A stretch of DNA of 52,976 nt, from the NCBI GenBank assembly GCA_017644045.1, contig JAEPMI010000006.1:608333-661308 (forward strand), read 5' to 3'. The DNA is from Deltaproteobacteria bacterium (GTDB taxonomy: Bacteria > Myxococcota_A > Polyangia > Polyangiales > Houyiibacteriaceae). The notes under the pieces were generated by a model. The model saw only the letters and a program-made list of their open reading frames with translations. It did no database searches and was not told where the DNA came from. The number at the start of each line of letters is the position of its first letter. Position 1 is the stretch's first letter. Shown here piece by piece: positions 26,357 to 45,104 of the stretch. The position numbers and the translations under genes are program-made.

Positions 26357-27703
26357 TCAGCGCCCCTCTTCCTCTCGTTGGGCTGCGGCCTCTCGCTCGA
26401 TCTCCTCTCGAAGCATCTCGTCGTCGCTGTGCGGAGCCTGGCCCCGTTCTCGGAAGAAGCGAATCGCTGCGATCATCCGCTCGAAGGACTCGGCGAGCTC
26501 CCCCACCTCGTCGCGTGCGTCGATGTCGAGGGATACCCCCATGTCGCCCCGGCTGATTCGGTCGGCGGCCGAGCGGAGCTGCCTCAACGGCCGCACGATC
26601 GTGCCCGCGAGCAGGATGGCGATCACCGCCGCGATGACGACCACGACGAGGAAGACGAACCACAGGGTCTGCCGGAGCGCCGCGACCGGCTTCAGGGCTT
26701 CGTCGACCTCGGTCTCGACGACCAGTCCCCACCCGAGCTGATCGATGTGGCGCCACGCCGCGAGCACCTCCGTTCCGTCACGGTCGACGGTCCGGCCCGC
26801 TCCGACGTCTCCCCGTGCCGCGCTGGCGATCGAGGAGTCGTCGTTCGGCAGCTCGGTGCCCGGCCCCATGTCCGGGTGCTTCCGGCTGGGTGAACGGAGG
26901 ATGATCGACCCATCCACCTTCTCGGCGGTGAGCGTCTCGCCCGTCTCCCCCTGACCGCTCGCGTCGGTGATGACCCCGAAGAAGCCATCGAGGTTCAACC
27001 GCGCGGCGAGGACGGCGATGACCTCACGGTCTTCCGAGTAGATCGGGGTCGACACGACCATGGTGTGGCGTTCGGTGATCGGAGAGAGGAAGACCGGCTG
27101 GGTGAAGGTGCCGCGCAGGCCCTGAGCGAAGTACTCCACGCCCGAGGCGTCGCGTTCCTCGTGCCCGTCGTAGGTCGAGACCAGGACCCGTCCCTCGTCG
27201 CCGATCACCAAGAGCTCCTCGAACTCCGAGCGGTCCCACAGCACCAGCCCGAGCACGCGCCGGACCGCGGCGTTGGCATCGGCGACTGCGGCGTCGACGC
27301 TGGGCTCTGGCGGAGCGGCCTCCGACTCTGGCGTCTCGGCAGGCGACGGCGCGGGCGGCGTGTCCGCGAGCTCCTCCCCATCGTCGAGGTCCGGCAGCTC
27401 CTCCACGGGCGATGCAGTCCGCGAGCGCTCGATCTCGGCGGTGAGCTCCGCCACCCGCTCCGCGACCACGCTCGCGATCCGCTCGACGTTTCCCCGGCGG
27501 TACTCGATGAATCGGTCGATCGACTCCGCCTTGGTGTCTGCGACCGCTTGCAGGCCCGCCAACCGCGACTCGAGGTTGGACTCGGTCATCCGCTCGAGGG
27601 TCCACCACGCCATCACCGCGCCTGGGAGACTCGCGAACGTGACCAGCGTCACGAAGAGCTTGACCGCCAGTGTGATTCGAAAGGTTCGCTTCTCGGAGCT
27701 CAT
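26357..27703 (-). CDS. Cache-like/HAMP membrane sensor without kinase
   Basis: A 448-residue membrane receptor. A first membrane helix (LAVKLFVTLVTFASLPGAVM) leads to a ~290-residue periplasmic domain that looks like a double Cache sensor (TFTQPVFLSPITERHTMVVS; SEDREVIAVLAARLNLDGFF) interrupted by a Pro/Glu-rich insert. A second helix (FVFLVVVVIAAVIAILLAG) is followed by a HAMP domain (IVRPLRQLRSAADRISRGD) and a short charged tail. There is no kinase, methyl-accepting or cyclase domain, so signal must leave through the HAMP. ATG 27703 is preferred to an upstream start because AAGGAG lies 9 bases before it. Operon position suggests it informs the poly-HAMP kinase. Confidence 0.85.
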   Translation of the reverse strand: MSSEKRTFRITLAVKLFVTLVTFASLPGAVMAWWTLERMTESNLESRLAGLQAVADTKAESIDRFIEYRRGNVERIASVVAERVAELTAEIERSRTASPVEELPDLDDGEELADTPPAPSPAETPESEAAPPEPSVDAAVADANAAVRRVLGLVLWDRSEFEELLVIGDEGRVLVSTYDGHEERDASGVEYFAQGLRGTFTQPVFLSPITERHTMVVSTPIYSEDREVIAVLAARLNLDGFFGVITDASGQGETGETLTAEKVDGSIILRSPSRKHPDMGPGTELPNDDSSIASAARGDVGAGRTVDRDGTEVLAAWRHIDQLGWGLVVETEVDEALKPVAALRQTLWFVFLVVVVIAAVIAILLAGTIVRPLRQLRSAADRISRGDMGVSLDIDARDEVGELAESFERMIAAIRFFRERGQAPHSDDEMLREEIEREAAAQREEEGR

Positions 27704-27734
27704 GACTCTCGTCTCCTTGCCCACCATCGGGTAC

Positions 27735-28559
27735 TCATGATCGCCTCCGGTACAAGCGCGCTCGGGGGGCGAGTGGGCCGTACTCGGACGCCAGTGGAGT
27801 GAAATCGATCGACTCGCGCATCCCGAGGCCGAGCACCCCGAACGGCACCAGGCTCCGGTGCAGTAGGTCGTGGACGCGGTCGCGCAGCGGTCGTTCGAAG
27901 TAGATCATCACGTTTCGGCACAGAACCAGCTGGAACTCGTTGAAGACGTCGTCGCTCACGAGGTTGTGCTGAAAGAACACCACCGACTCTCGGAGCTCCG
28001 CGACCAAGCGGGCGTTGCGATGGTCAGCGACGTAGTAGCGGCTGAAGTCCTCACCGCCGCCGGCGGCCTGGTAGGCCTCCGTGTAGGCCCGCATCGATGT
28101 CAACGGCACGACCCCACGTCGTGCACGAGCGAGCACCACATCGCTCAGGTCGGTCCCATAGAGCCGCGCTCGACCCAGGAGCCCCTCCTCGGCGAGCACG
28201 ATGGCCAACGAGTAGGCCTCCTCGCCGGTCGAGCAGCCGGCCACCCAGATTCGCACGAACGGGTACGTTCGGAGCAGGGGCACGACCTCCTCGCGGATCC
28301 GCCGGTAGAAGTAGGGATCGCGAAACATGCCCGTCACACCGATCGAGAGCCGAGCCACGAACCGTGGCAACCATTCGGGGTGGTGGAGCAGCCGGTCCTG
28401 CAGCTGACTGACGGTCTTCAGTCGCTCCTGCAGGAGCACCGAGCGAATCTGGCGTCTGAGGTGCGCGGGGGTGTAGCGGCGGAAGTCGTAGCCGTGTCGG
28501 CGTGCCAACCCCTCGAGCAGCAGCTCGATCTCGAGCGCCTCGATCTCGTCCGCATCCAT
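27735..28559 (-). CDS. cheR: CheR-type glutamate methyltransferase, orphan
   Basis: A 274-residue CheR protein. The N-terminal helical domain ends in VTGMFRDPYFY, close to the family VTxFFRD. The SAM-binding motif is IWVAGCSTGEEAYSLAI (about 104-120), followed by GTDLSDVVLARARRG and LVLCRNVMIYFE. CheR enzymes methylate chemoreceptor glutamates. Here there is no cheB, cheA, cheW or methyl-accepting receptor in the window; the neighbours are the poly-HAMP kinase (10 bases upstream) and the HAMP sensor (31 bases downstream). It may modify one of these or serve as a signalling scaffold. Confidence 0.92.
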   Translation of the reverse strand: MDADEIEALEIELLLEGLARRHGYDFRRYTPAHLRRQIRSVLLQERLKTVSQLQDRLLHHPEWLPRFVARLSIGVTGMFRDPYFYRRIREEVVPLLRTYPFVRIWVAGCSTGEEAYSLAIVLAEEGLLGRARLYGTDLSDVVLARARRGVVPLTSMRAYTEAYQAAGGGEDFSRYYVADHRNARLVAELRESVVFFQHNLVSDDVFNEFQLVLCRNVMIYFERPLRDRVHDLLHRSLVPFGVLGLGMRESIDFTPLASEYGPLAPRARLYRRRS

Positions 28560-28569
28560 ACGGGTCGCC

Positions 28570-34905
<6,336 letters not shown>

Positions 34906-34911
34906 CCGTAC

Positions 34912-36555
34912 TCACCTGCCCCTTCGACCCTCGGTCGCTCGCTGCTTCGCGATGTCATGGAGGACCCTTCGCAGCTCCTCCGGCTCCACGGGCTTGACCA
35001 GGTGCTGGTCGAAGCCCGCCTCTGCCGTCTGTCGTCGATCTTCCGGGGAGCCGTACCCCGTGACGGCGATCAGTCGTGGCTGGTTGGAACAGCGCTCCCG
35101 CAACGTGCGAGCGACGGTCAGACCATCCATCTCGGGCATCCCCAAGTCGACGATCACCACGTCCGGCGACTCGGCGACCACCCGCTCGATCGCCGCGACC
35201 GGGCTCGAGATGTCCGCTACCCGGTGGCCCCAGCGCTCGAGCAGCATCCGCATCGTCTCGCGGATGTCGTCCTCGTCGTCGACCAGGTGGATGTGGAGGG
35301 AGAGGTCGAGCCCAGGGTCGGTCGGCGGCGGCGTGGGCTTGGGGACCTGCGGGAGCGAGCCGGTGTCACGCAAGCGCGTGTCTCGCTGGAGGACCACCTC
35401 GAACGTCGACCCCTTGCCCTCTCCCTCACTCGAGACCTCGACCGTGCCGCCATGGAGGTCGACAAGGCGCTTCACCAGGCTCAACCCGAGGCCCAGTCCC
35501 TGCGCGCCATCGGCGCCCTGAACGAACGCACCGAAGATGCGAGGCAGCAGGTCTTCGGGGATCCCGCGACCGTCGTCCGCCACGCGGACGTGAACGCCGG
35601 CGTCGTCGGCCCAGCTGCGGACCTCGATCTTCCCACCGGGCTCGGAGTAGCGGCTGGCGTTCCCTATCAGGTTCGAGACGACCTGAGCGAGGCGAACCTC
35701 GTCCCCATCGACCGCGAGCTCCTCGGTCGGCAGATGAACGGTGAGCTCCTGGCCGTGCTCGTCGACCGAGCGACGGTTGGCGTCGACGGCCTGCTGGACC
35801 ACCGAGCGTAGGTCGAGCCGCGAGCGTCGAAGGGTGAGCTTGCCAGAGGTGACGCGAGCGATGTCGAGCAGGTCGTCCACCAGTCGTCTCAGCGTGCCGA
35901 GCTGCCGCTCCATGGCGTCCCGTGCATGGTCGATGGTCTCCGGGTCCGGCGAACCCTTGAGCAGCTCCACCGCGGTCACGATCGGCATCAGCGGGTTGCG
36001 TAGCTCGTGAGCGAGCATCGCGATGAACTGGTCCTTCCGCTCGTTGTCCCGCCGGAGCTCGTCGGCCTCCCAACGCCGCTTCGCGTCCGCCATGTGCTGC
36101 TCGTGGCTGCGGCGCTCCATCGCCTGGAGCCGCGCGGCCTGACGCTGGAGCTCCACGAAGACCTCGACCTTCGCACGCAGGATCTCCGGAACGATCGGCT
36201 TGTAGAGGAAGTCCACCGCACCCAGGTCGTAGCCTCGAAGCATCGCGGTCTCGTCCCGACCATAGGCCGTGACGAAGATGATGGGGAGATGCCTGGACCG
36301 AGGCCGGCTCCGGATGAGCTCCGCGGTCTCGAATCCGTCCATGGTCGGCATCTTCACGTCGAGGAGGACGACCGCGAAGTCGCGGTCGAGCAGTAGACGC
36401 AGGGCCTCGCGACCCGAGCCCGCCGTCACCAGGCCGTCGGACAGGTCTCCGAGGGCGGCCTCCACCGCCAGCAGGTTTGCCGGGTTGTCGTCCACCGCGA
36501 GGATCGCAGGCACATCCGACCGGTCCCCTTCGGGGGCTCGAGATCCACTACCCAT
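34912..36555 (-). CDS. REC-HisKA-HATPase-REC hybrid histidine kinase
   Basis: A cytoplasmic kinase of about 547 residues. The N-terminal receiver (AILAVDDNPANLL, acceptor Asp66 in LLDVKMP, Lys in LYKP) is followed by a coiled coil, HisKA with FIAMLAHELRNPLMP (His183), HATPase with ADDGRGIP and GLGLGLSLVKRL, a Pro-rich linker and a C-terminal receiver (VDDEDDI, VIVDLGMPEMDG, LVKPVEP). A receiver in front of the kinase suggests it takes signals from another kinase. First gene of the five-gene operon. The start is uncertain: ATG 36555 is used; an in-frame GTG lies at 36585; neither has a clear ribosome binding site. Confidence 0.9.
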   Translation of the reverse strand: MGSGSRAPEGDRSDVPAILAVDDNPANLLAVEAALGDLSDGLVTAGSGREALRLLLDRDFAVVLLDVKMPTMDGFETAELIRSRPRSRHLPIIFVTAYGRDETAMLRGYDLGAVDFLYKPIVPEILRAKVEVFVELQRQAARLQAMERRSHEQHMADAKRRWEADELRRDNERKDQFIAMLAHELRNPLMPIVTAVELLKGSPDPETIDHARDAMERQLGTLRRLVDDLLDIARVTSGKLTLRRSRLDLRSVVQQAVDANRRSVDEHGQELTVHLPTEELAVDGDEVRLAQVVSNLIGNASRYSEPGGKIEVRSWADDAGVHVRVADDGRGIPEDLLPRIFGAFVQGADGAQGLGLGLSLVKRLVDLHGGTVEVSSEGEGKGSTFEVVLQRDTRLRDTGSLPQVPKPTPPPTDPGLDLSLHIHLVDDEDDIRETMRMLLERWGHRVADISSPVAAIERVVAESPDVVIVDLGMPEMDGLTVARTLRERCSNQPRLIAVTGYGSPEDRRQTAEAGFDQHLVKPVEPEELRRVLHDIAKQRATEGRRGR

Positions 36556-36630
36556 CGCCCGGTTGGAACGGGCGGCGAGGCGCACCGTGTCACGATCTTC
36601 GAGATTGGGGCGAAGTGCCCCACTCGACCT

Positions 36631-40331
<3,701 letters not shown>

Positions 40332-40335
<4 letters not shown>

Positions 40336-41315
40336 GGTGTCTTCTTCTCTCCGTCGGGCCCCGGCTTTCGTGCCAGAGCGGTGACCACCTCGAAGTGAGG
40401 CTTCTTTCGTTCGCGCGACGTGACGGCGCATTGGAGGGGCTCGAGACCGGCACCCTCGAGCAGCTGCTCGAGAGCGGCGGGGGCGAACCCGGGATGGCGA
40501 TGGCCGAACGCGGCGGTGCGATCCTCGTGAGCGTGGGCGGCCACGGTGGTGATCGCCAGCCGACCGCCGGGCCGGAGCACACGCGCCGCTTCGGCGAGCG
40601 CGCTCTCGGGCGCCTCGGCGTGAGGCAGCACGTGGAAGAGGAGCACCGTGTCGAAGCTCTCCCGCTCGAAGGGCAGGGCCTCCATGTCCGCTTGGACGAA
40701 ACGAGGTCGCCCCCGAGCGCAGGTCGTGTCCGCTGCGCGGCGCTCTGCCGCTTCGAGCACTCGCTCGCTCCGATCGACACCGACGTAGGACTGCGACCGC
40801 GGCGCCAGGAGCGACGCGCTCCAACCGTCGCCGCAGCCCACGTCGAGCACGTCGCCGAGCTCGAGCAGCGCCGCGAGGCCATGGACCATCGCCTGCCAGG
40901 TGCGGCCGGGGGAGTAGTGTCGCTCCATCTCGCCAGCGATGGCCGCGGGCCACGAGCCCTCGCCACGCGCCTCGAGCAACACGTCACGCCGGCTCGCATC
41001 TTCGCGCAGGGCGGGGTCGTCGAGCGTCGGCTGCACCGTTCGCCAGAGCTCCGCCGCCGCGGCGGGCATCGCCGGGTGAACCTGATAGAAGGTCGAGCTC
41101 CCGACCCTCCGGTCCCGGAGCAGTCCCGCCTTGAAGAGCCGCCCCAGGTGCGTCGACACGCGCGACTGCGCGAGGCCGGTGACCTTCACGATCTCGGCCA
41201 CCGAGAGCTCGTCGTCGGCCAGCAGCGCCATGAGCCGCAGACGCGTCGCATCGCCGAAGAGGTTCAACAACCCCGTCGACCCTTCGAGCGACTGCACCGG
41301 CACCGCGCTGCCCAT
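40332..41315 (-). CDS. ArsR-family regulator fused to a SAM-dependent methyltransferase domain
   Basis: A 327-residue fusion. Residues about 12-85 are an ArsR winged helix ([24 protein letters not shown], recognition helix [13 protein letters not shown]). Residues about 140-320 are a class I methyltransferase ([37 protein letters not shown]). This architecture next to metH is known from deltaproteobacterial SahR-type regulators, which sense S-adenosylhomocysteine and control methionine-cycle genes; assigning SahR function here is inference. A palindrome lies just upstream. The gene leads metH with a 4-base overlap. The start at 41315 has no separate ribosome binding site; in-frame GTG codons lie just downstream. 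Confidence 0.88.
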
Positions 41316-41320
41316 TCATC

Positions 41321-41344
41321 ATCCGCATATCACGATATCCGGAT
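41321..41344 (-). promoter_or_regulatory. 24-bp operator-like palindrome for the ArsR-MT/metH operon
   Basis: On the plus strand: ATCCGCATATC-AC-GATATCCGGAT, two 11-bp arms with one mismatch, ending 6 bases before the start codon. ArsR proteins bind such AT-centred palindromes. A regulator bound here would block its own operon, and possibly the divergent gene at 41528. Confidence 0.65.
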
Positions 41345-41471
41345 AACACCAACCCGGAGCCCCAGAATTCCGGGGACACTCCCCCCCTTCCCAACCCCCG
41401 CAAAAACAGGGCTCTCCTGGAGCAAAATGAAAACACTCCCCTCCCGACCCAACCGAGCGCGCTCCGATACC

Positions 41472-41486
41472 GTGAGCGCCGCTCAC
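41472..41486. promoter_or_regulatory. 15-bp perfect palindrome upstream of the SEC-C gene
   Basis: GTGAGCG-C-CGCTCAC, 42 bases before the start of the SEC-C/RelE-like gene. Possible operator. The rest of 41345-41527 is C-rich with no further clear motif. Confidence 0.35.
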
Positions 41487-41527
41487 TCCAGTGGCCTCCA
41501 CCGCGCCCACCAGTTAGACCTCTTCGA

Positions 41528-43558
41528 ATGACTCCCGGAGACGCCATTCGACGAGCAGGCCGCGCCCAGCCGACCCGCTCCGGGATCCGTCAGCTCGCCG
41601 GCGAGCTGGACCCAGCGCTCTTGCCCACCGCGGTGGCGAAGGCCACCGACGACCTCCACGCCCAGACGAACCTCGCGCTCGCCGCGGCGGTCACCGGCAC
41701 CGCGTTGCCCGACGACGCCCTGACGGCCCTGGCGCCGGACGTGCTCCGCTGGGAGCCGCTCGCGCTGCTCCTCGGGGCCAACCCCGAGGCGCGCCCGGCC
41801 ATGCTGGACGCGCTCATCGCCGCCCCCTGGGTCCCGCTCGACCACCGCGCCTGCGCCGTTGCGCTTCGGCTGCACGACACCGACCCCGCGACGGCCCCCC
41901 TCGCGCGCGCCGAGCTCCGCCAGATGCTCCGGGCCGAGCTGCCTTCGCTCTGGCACGACGAGCTCATCCTCGCGACCGCCCGCCGGATCCGCGAGCAGGA
42001 CCCCTTCGTCGCGCTCCTCTACGAACGGGCCACCGCGAAGATGCCGGAGCTCCATCCGGAGGCCATCGCCCTCCCGAGCCGCTTCGCGAGCGACATCGAC
42101 GCGGCCGATCTCGAGACGCTCCCCGAGCACATCGAGCGCGCCGCCTCGAACGACGCGCCCAAGGTCGGTCGCAACGACTCGTGCCCCTGCGGTAGCAAGA
42201 AGAAGTTCAAGAAGTGCTGCGGACGACCAGGCGCAGCGCCGCAGGACGCGCCCGACGACGAGCGCCGCCTTCGGCCCGACCTCCACCTCTCGGCCGACGA
42301 GCTCTCCGCCCTCCCCGCGCCGCTCCTCGCGCGGCTGCCCTTCGACGAGCTCGCGCCCCCCGCGCTTCGGGCAGCCACCGTGGCGCTGAGCCTGGCTCGC
42401 CACACTCCCGGCCTCGGACGCGCGATCGAGGCGTGGGTGCGGCGCGGTGCAGATGACGACGATCACGACGCCGTGCTCGCGGATGGCCTGATCGTGCTCG
42501 CCTCGCACCCGGACATGCCAGGTCCCCGCGATCTCGGCTCCCTGGTCGCAGCGCTTCGCGCTCCCGATCAGCGCGCGGCGGTCGAAGCGCTCCTGGCCGC
42601 GAGCGCACCTGCCGGAGGGAGCGACTGGAACACCCTCGACGCGCTCCTTCGCTCGGCCCTCCACGAGCCGCCCGGGCACACGCTGGACGCGGCCGCCATC
42701 CTACTGGCCACGCACCCGGCGATCGCGACCTTCCTGCTGCGGGGACTCGCGCTCGACGCTCACCCCGCCGACGGGAACACGGCCGCCGGGTACGTCGCGT
42801 TCGCCCGCGACCTGATCGGCGCACACCCGGACGATCCGCTCCCCGCGGTCCTGCGCCTGCTCGACCGCGACGACGCCCACGCCGACGCGCGCGCCGCCAA
42901 GGCCGCCGAGGAAGAACGGGCCCGAGCCGCGCTCGAGGAGAAGCTCGCGGAGTTGCGCGCCGCCATGAGGCGCACGCGGGCCGCGAACGAACAGCTCGAG
43001 GCCGATCTCGAGGCCGAGCGCGAGGCGCTCACGAAGCTCGAGGCCGCCGACGCGGACGAGGGGACGCCGGCGGTCGATCCGGGCGAGCTCCGACGCCTCC
43101 GCACCAAGGTGCGCGAGCTCAAGGGGCGCATCGAGGAGGGCAAGCACGAGCGCAGCGCGCTCCGCGACCGGCTCGACGAAGCGGAACGTACGGCGCCGGA
43201 GTCTCGACCGAAGACCCAGGACGCGGAGACGGATGAGCCGACCGAGGACGAGCCGCTCGAGCCGACCCGGCTACGCGTCCCCGAGTGGAGCGCGCGCGCT
43301 CGCAAGTCCCTGAGCGCCCTCCCCGCGTCCATCGCTCAGCAGGCCGTGGTGCTCGCCGCGCAGCTCGCCGTCGGCGATCCGCTCGCGCGACGAGGGGCGA
43401 AGAAGCTCGAAGGCTTCGAGAACCTCCGCCGAGCCCGAGTCGGCATCCACTACCGGCTCCTCTACGTGCTCCACGACGACACGCTCGAGGTGGTCGACGT
43501 GCTCGCGCGCGAGAACCTCGACAGCCACCTCGGCCGCTTCCGCAAGACGATCGGCTAG
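41528..43558 (+). CDS. SEC-C / coiled coil / RelE-ParE-like fusion protein
   Basis: A 676-residue protein with an unusual layout. Residues 1-205 are Ala/Leu-rich helices. A SEC-C zinc motif follows (GRNDSCPCGSKKKFKKCCG; Cys219, Cys221, Cys230, Cys231). A second helical region leads to a strongly charged coiled coil (about 455-555: EEERARAALEEKLAELRAAM onward). The last ~90 residues resemble a RelE/ParE toxin fold: ARKSLSALP, GAKKLEGFENLRRARVGIHY, RLLYVLHDDTLEVVDVL. SEC-C motifs occur in SecA and many stress or nucleic-acid proteins. No antitoxin gene is adjacent. The RelE-like call is by pattern and needs structure comparison. Confidence 0.75.
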   Translation: MTPGDAIRRAGRAQPTRSGIRQLAGELDPALLPTAVAKATDDLHAQTNLALAAAVTGTALPDDALTALAPDVLRWEPLALLLGANPEARPAMLDALIAAPWVPLDHRACAVALRLHDTDPATAPLARAELRQMLRAELPSLWHDELILATARRIREQDPFVALLYERATAKMPELHPEAIALPSRFASDIDAADLETLPEHIERAASNDAPKVGRNDSCPCGSKKKFKKCCGRPGAAPQDAPDDERRLRPDLHLSADELSALPAPLLARLPFDELAPPALRAATVALSLARHTPGLGRAIEAWVRRGADDDDHDAVLADGLIVLASHPDMPGPRDLGSLVAALRAPDQRAAVEALLAASAPAGGSDWNTLDALLRSALHEPPGHTLDAAAILLATHPAIATFLLRGLALDAHPADGNTAAGYVAFARDLIGAHPDDPLPAVLRLLDRDDAHADARAAKAAEEERARAALEEKLAELRAAMRRTRAANEQLEADLEAEREALTKLEAADADEGTPAVDPGELRRLRTKVRELKGRIEEGKHERSALRDRLDEAERTAPESRPKTQDAETDEPTEDEPLEPTRLRVPEWSARARKSLSALPASIAQQAVVLAAQLAVGDPLARRGAKKLEGFENLRRARVGIHYRLLYVLHDDTLEVVDVLARENLDSHLGRFRKTIG

Positions 43559-43561
43559 CGC

Positions 43562-44149
43562 TCAGCGGCGGATCGTCAGCGAGTACTCGGTGCAGGTCAC
43601 CGGACCGCCCGAGCGATGGATGCGCACGAAGATGGCTTCGGGCCACGGCGTATCGCGGGTCGAGTACGGGAACTCGACGCTCATGTCCGCGTCGTCGACG
43701 AACGAGTAGCTCGTGATGGCACCGGCGGTACCTTCGCCGCACGCGGTGCGCGGGCCGCAGGTCGGCCCCTCGAGCGTCATGACGGTCGTCTCGTCGCCGG
43801 CGAGCTCGATGGAGATGTTGCCGCCGCCGGCGCCCATCGCGTTCGGCGGAAAGCGCACGGCGAACCAGTCTTCGTCCGAGAGCTGAGGCAGGACGCCCGT
43901 GATGACGAGGGGTTCGGCGCCGATCATCACGTCGCCGAGGTCCTCGGCCGCCGAGCACTCCTCGGGGTAACTGTCGTCGTCGCACGTCTCGACGAACATG
44001 TCCCGACCGCCACCACCGAGATCGCGATCCGGGTCGCCGCCGAGGTCGCGCCTGCCGCCGTCGGTCCCGATGCGGTCGGTCCCTTCGTCGTCGACGGATC
44101 CCTTGGCACAACCGACGACCAGTAGAGCGATGGCTAGAAAGCGAACCAC
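43562..44149 (-). CDS. Small lipoprotein with PPC-like domain
   Basis: A 195-residue lipoprotein from GTG 44149; the signal peptide VRFLAIALLVVGC places the lipobox at Cys14. A Gly/Asp/Arg-rich linker (RRDLGGDPDRDLGGGGRDM) precedes a beta-sandwich with DEDWFAVRFP, NISIELAGDETTVMTLEGP and a final TEYSLTIRR strand, similar to the repeats of the 17369-19384 protein. An upstream in-frame start at 44233 would bury the signal peptide and is not used. It meets the SEC-C gene tail to tail, 3 bases apart. Confidence 0.68.
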   Translation of the reverse strand: MVRFLAIALLVVGCAKGSVDDEGTDRIGTDGGRRDLGGDPDRDLGGGGRDMFVETCDDDSYPEECSAAEDLGDVMIGAEPLVITGVLPQLSDEDWFAVRFPPNAMGAGGGNISIELAGDETTVMTLEGPTCGPRTACGEGTAGAITSYSFVDDADMSVEFPYSTRDTPWPEAIFVRIHRSGGPVTCTEYSLTIRR

Positions 44150-44264
44150 GGGCGAAACGGTAACATGGCTCGACGAGGGTCGCTCTTTCGTCGCGCGCGT
44201 GGGTTGCCGCAACGCGTCACGAGGCACGCGCACATGAGATCAGCTGTGGTATGAGGTCCCACTC

Positions 44265-45104
44265 ATGACGACCCTCATCGCAGGCTGTGGCTACGTGGGT
44301 GCCCCCCTCGCTCGGCGCCTCGCCGCCCGCGGTGAGCCGGTGTTGGCCCTCCGGCGGAGCCCGACCCCCATCGACGCGGCGGGCTGGATCCGAACGGTCG
44401 CCGTCGACCTGACCGACGCCGCCGCGACCCGAGACGCGCTGGTCGGCCGAGGCATCGACCGGATGGTCTACCTGGTGAGCCCGGATGGCCGCAGCGACGA
44501 GGCTTACGAGCGCGCCTACGTGACGGGCCTCGCGAACGCGATCGCCGCCCTCCCCGTGCTGCGCGAAGCCGTCCTCATCAGCTCGACCGGCATCTACGAC
44601 GACGTCCAAGACGGTCGGTGGGTCGACGAGTCCACCCCGACCCCCGGGGCGGGCTTCGCGGCGCGCCGGCTGATCGAAGGCGAGCAGCTCCTCCGGCGGC
44701 GGGTCCGCTTCGCGAGCGTGCTCCGGCTGGGCGGCATCTACGGACCCGAGCGCACCCGTATGGTCAGCTCCGTGCTGGACGGCACCGCTCGCCGTCCGCA
44801 GGTCGAGACCTTCACCAACCGCATCCATCGCGACGACGCCGCGCGCGCGGCCATCCATCTCTTCGAGGCCCCCTCCGGCACCTACGTCGGCGTGGACCAC
44901 GACCAAGCGACCCTGGCCACGGTCCAGGAGTGGGTGGCCACGCGAGCCGGTGTTCCGGTCCCGCCACCGGCCGACGAGCCGAGCCGTCGGAACACCCGCA
45001 AGCGCTGCGACGGCAGCAAGCTCCGGCGCTCCGGCTTCGTCTTCACCTACCCGACCTTCCGGGAGGGGTACGCCCCAATCGTCGATGCGCTCGTGGGCCG
45101 TTGA
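44265..45104 (+). CDS. NAD(P)-dependent epimerase/dehydratase-like SDR protein
   Basis: A 279-residue extended/atypical SDR protein. The N-terminal Rossmann motif is TTLIAGCGYVGAPLARRL. ISSTGIYDD carries the catalytic Ser/Thr and Tyr region as in YeeZ-like proteins, and LRLGGIYGPER is the usual later strand. The YxxxK pair is not intact, as in many atypical SDRs, so activity may be lost or changed. The last 20 bases overlap the start of the barrel gene. Confidence 0.82.
   Translation: MTTLIAGCGYVGAPLARRLAARGEPVLALRRSPTPIDAAGWIRTVAVDLTDAAATRDALVGRGIDRMVYLVSPDGRSDEAYERAYVTGLANAIAALPVLREAVLISSTGIYDDVQDGRWVDESTPTPGAGFAARRLIEGEQLLRRRVRFASVLRLGGIYGPERTRMVSSVLDGTARRPQVETFTNRIHRDDAARAAIHLFEAPSGTYVGVDHDQATLATVQEWVATRAGVPVPPPADEPSRRNTRKRCDGSKLRRSGFVFTYPTFREGYAPIVDALVGR

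Noticed and set aside
41345-41527. SAM or SAH riboswitch upstream of the metH operon
   Set aside because: The bases are C-rich on the plus strand with no conserved SAM/SAH aptamer core that I can see; a protein operator explains the locus better.
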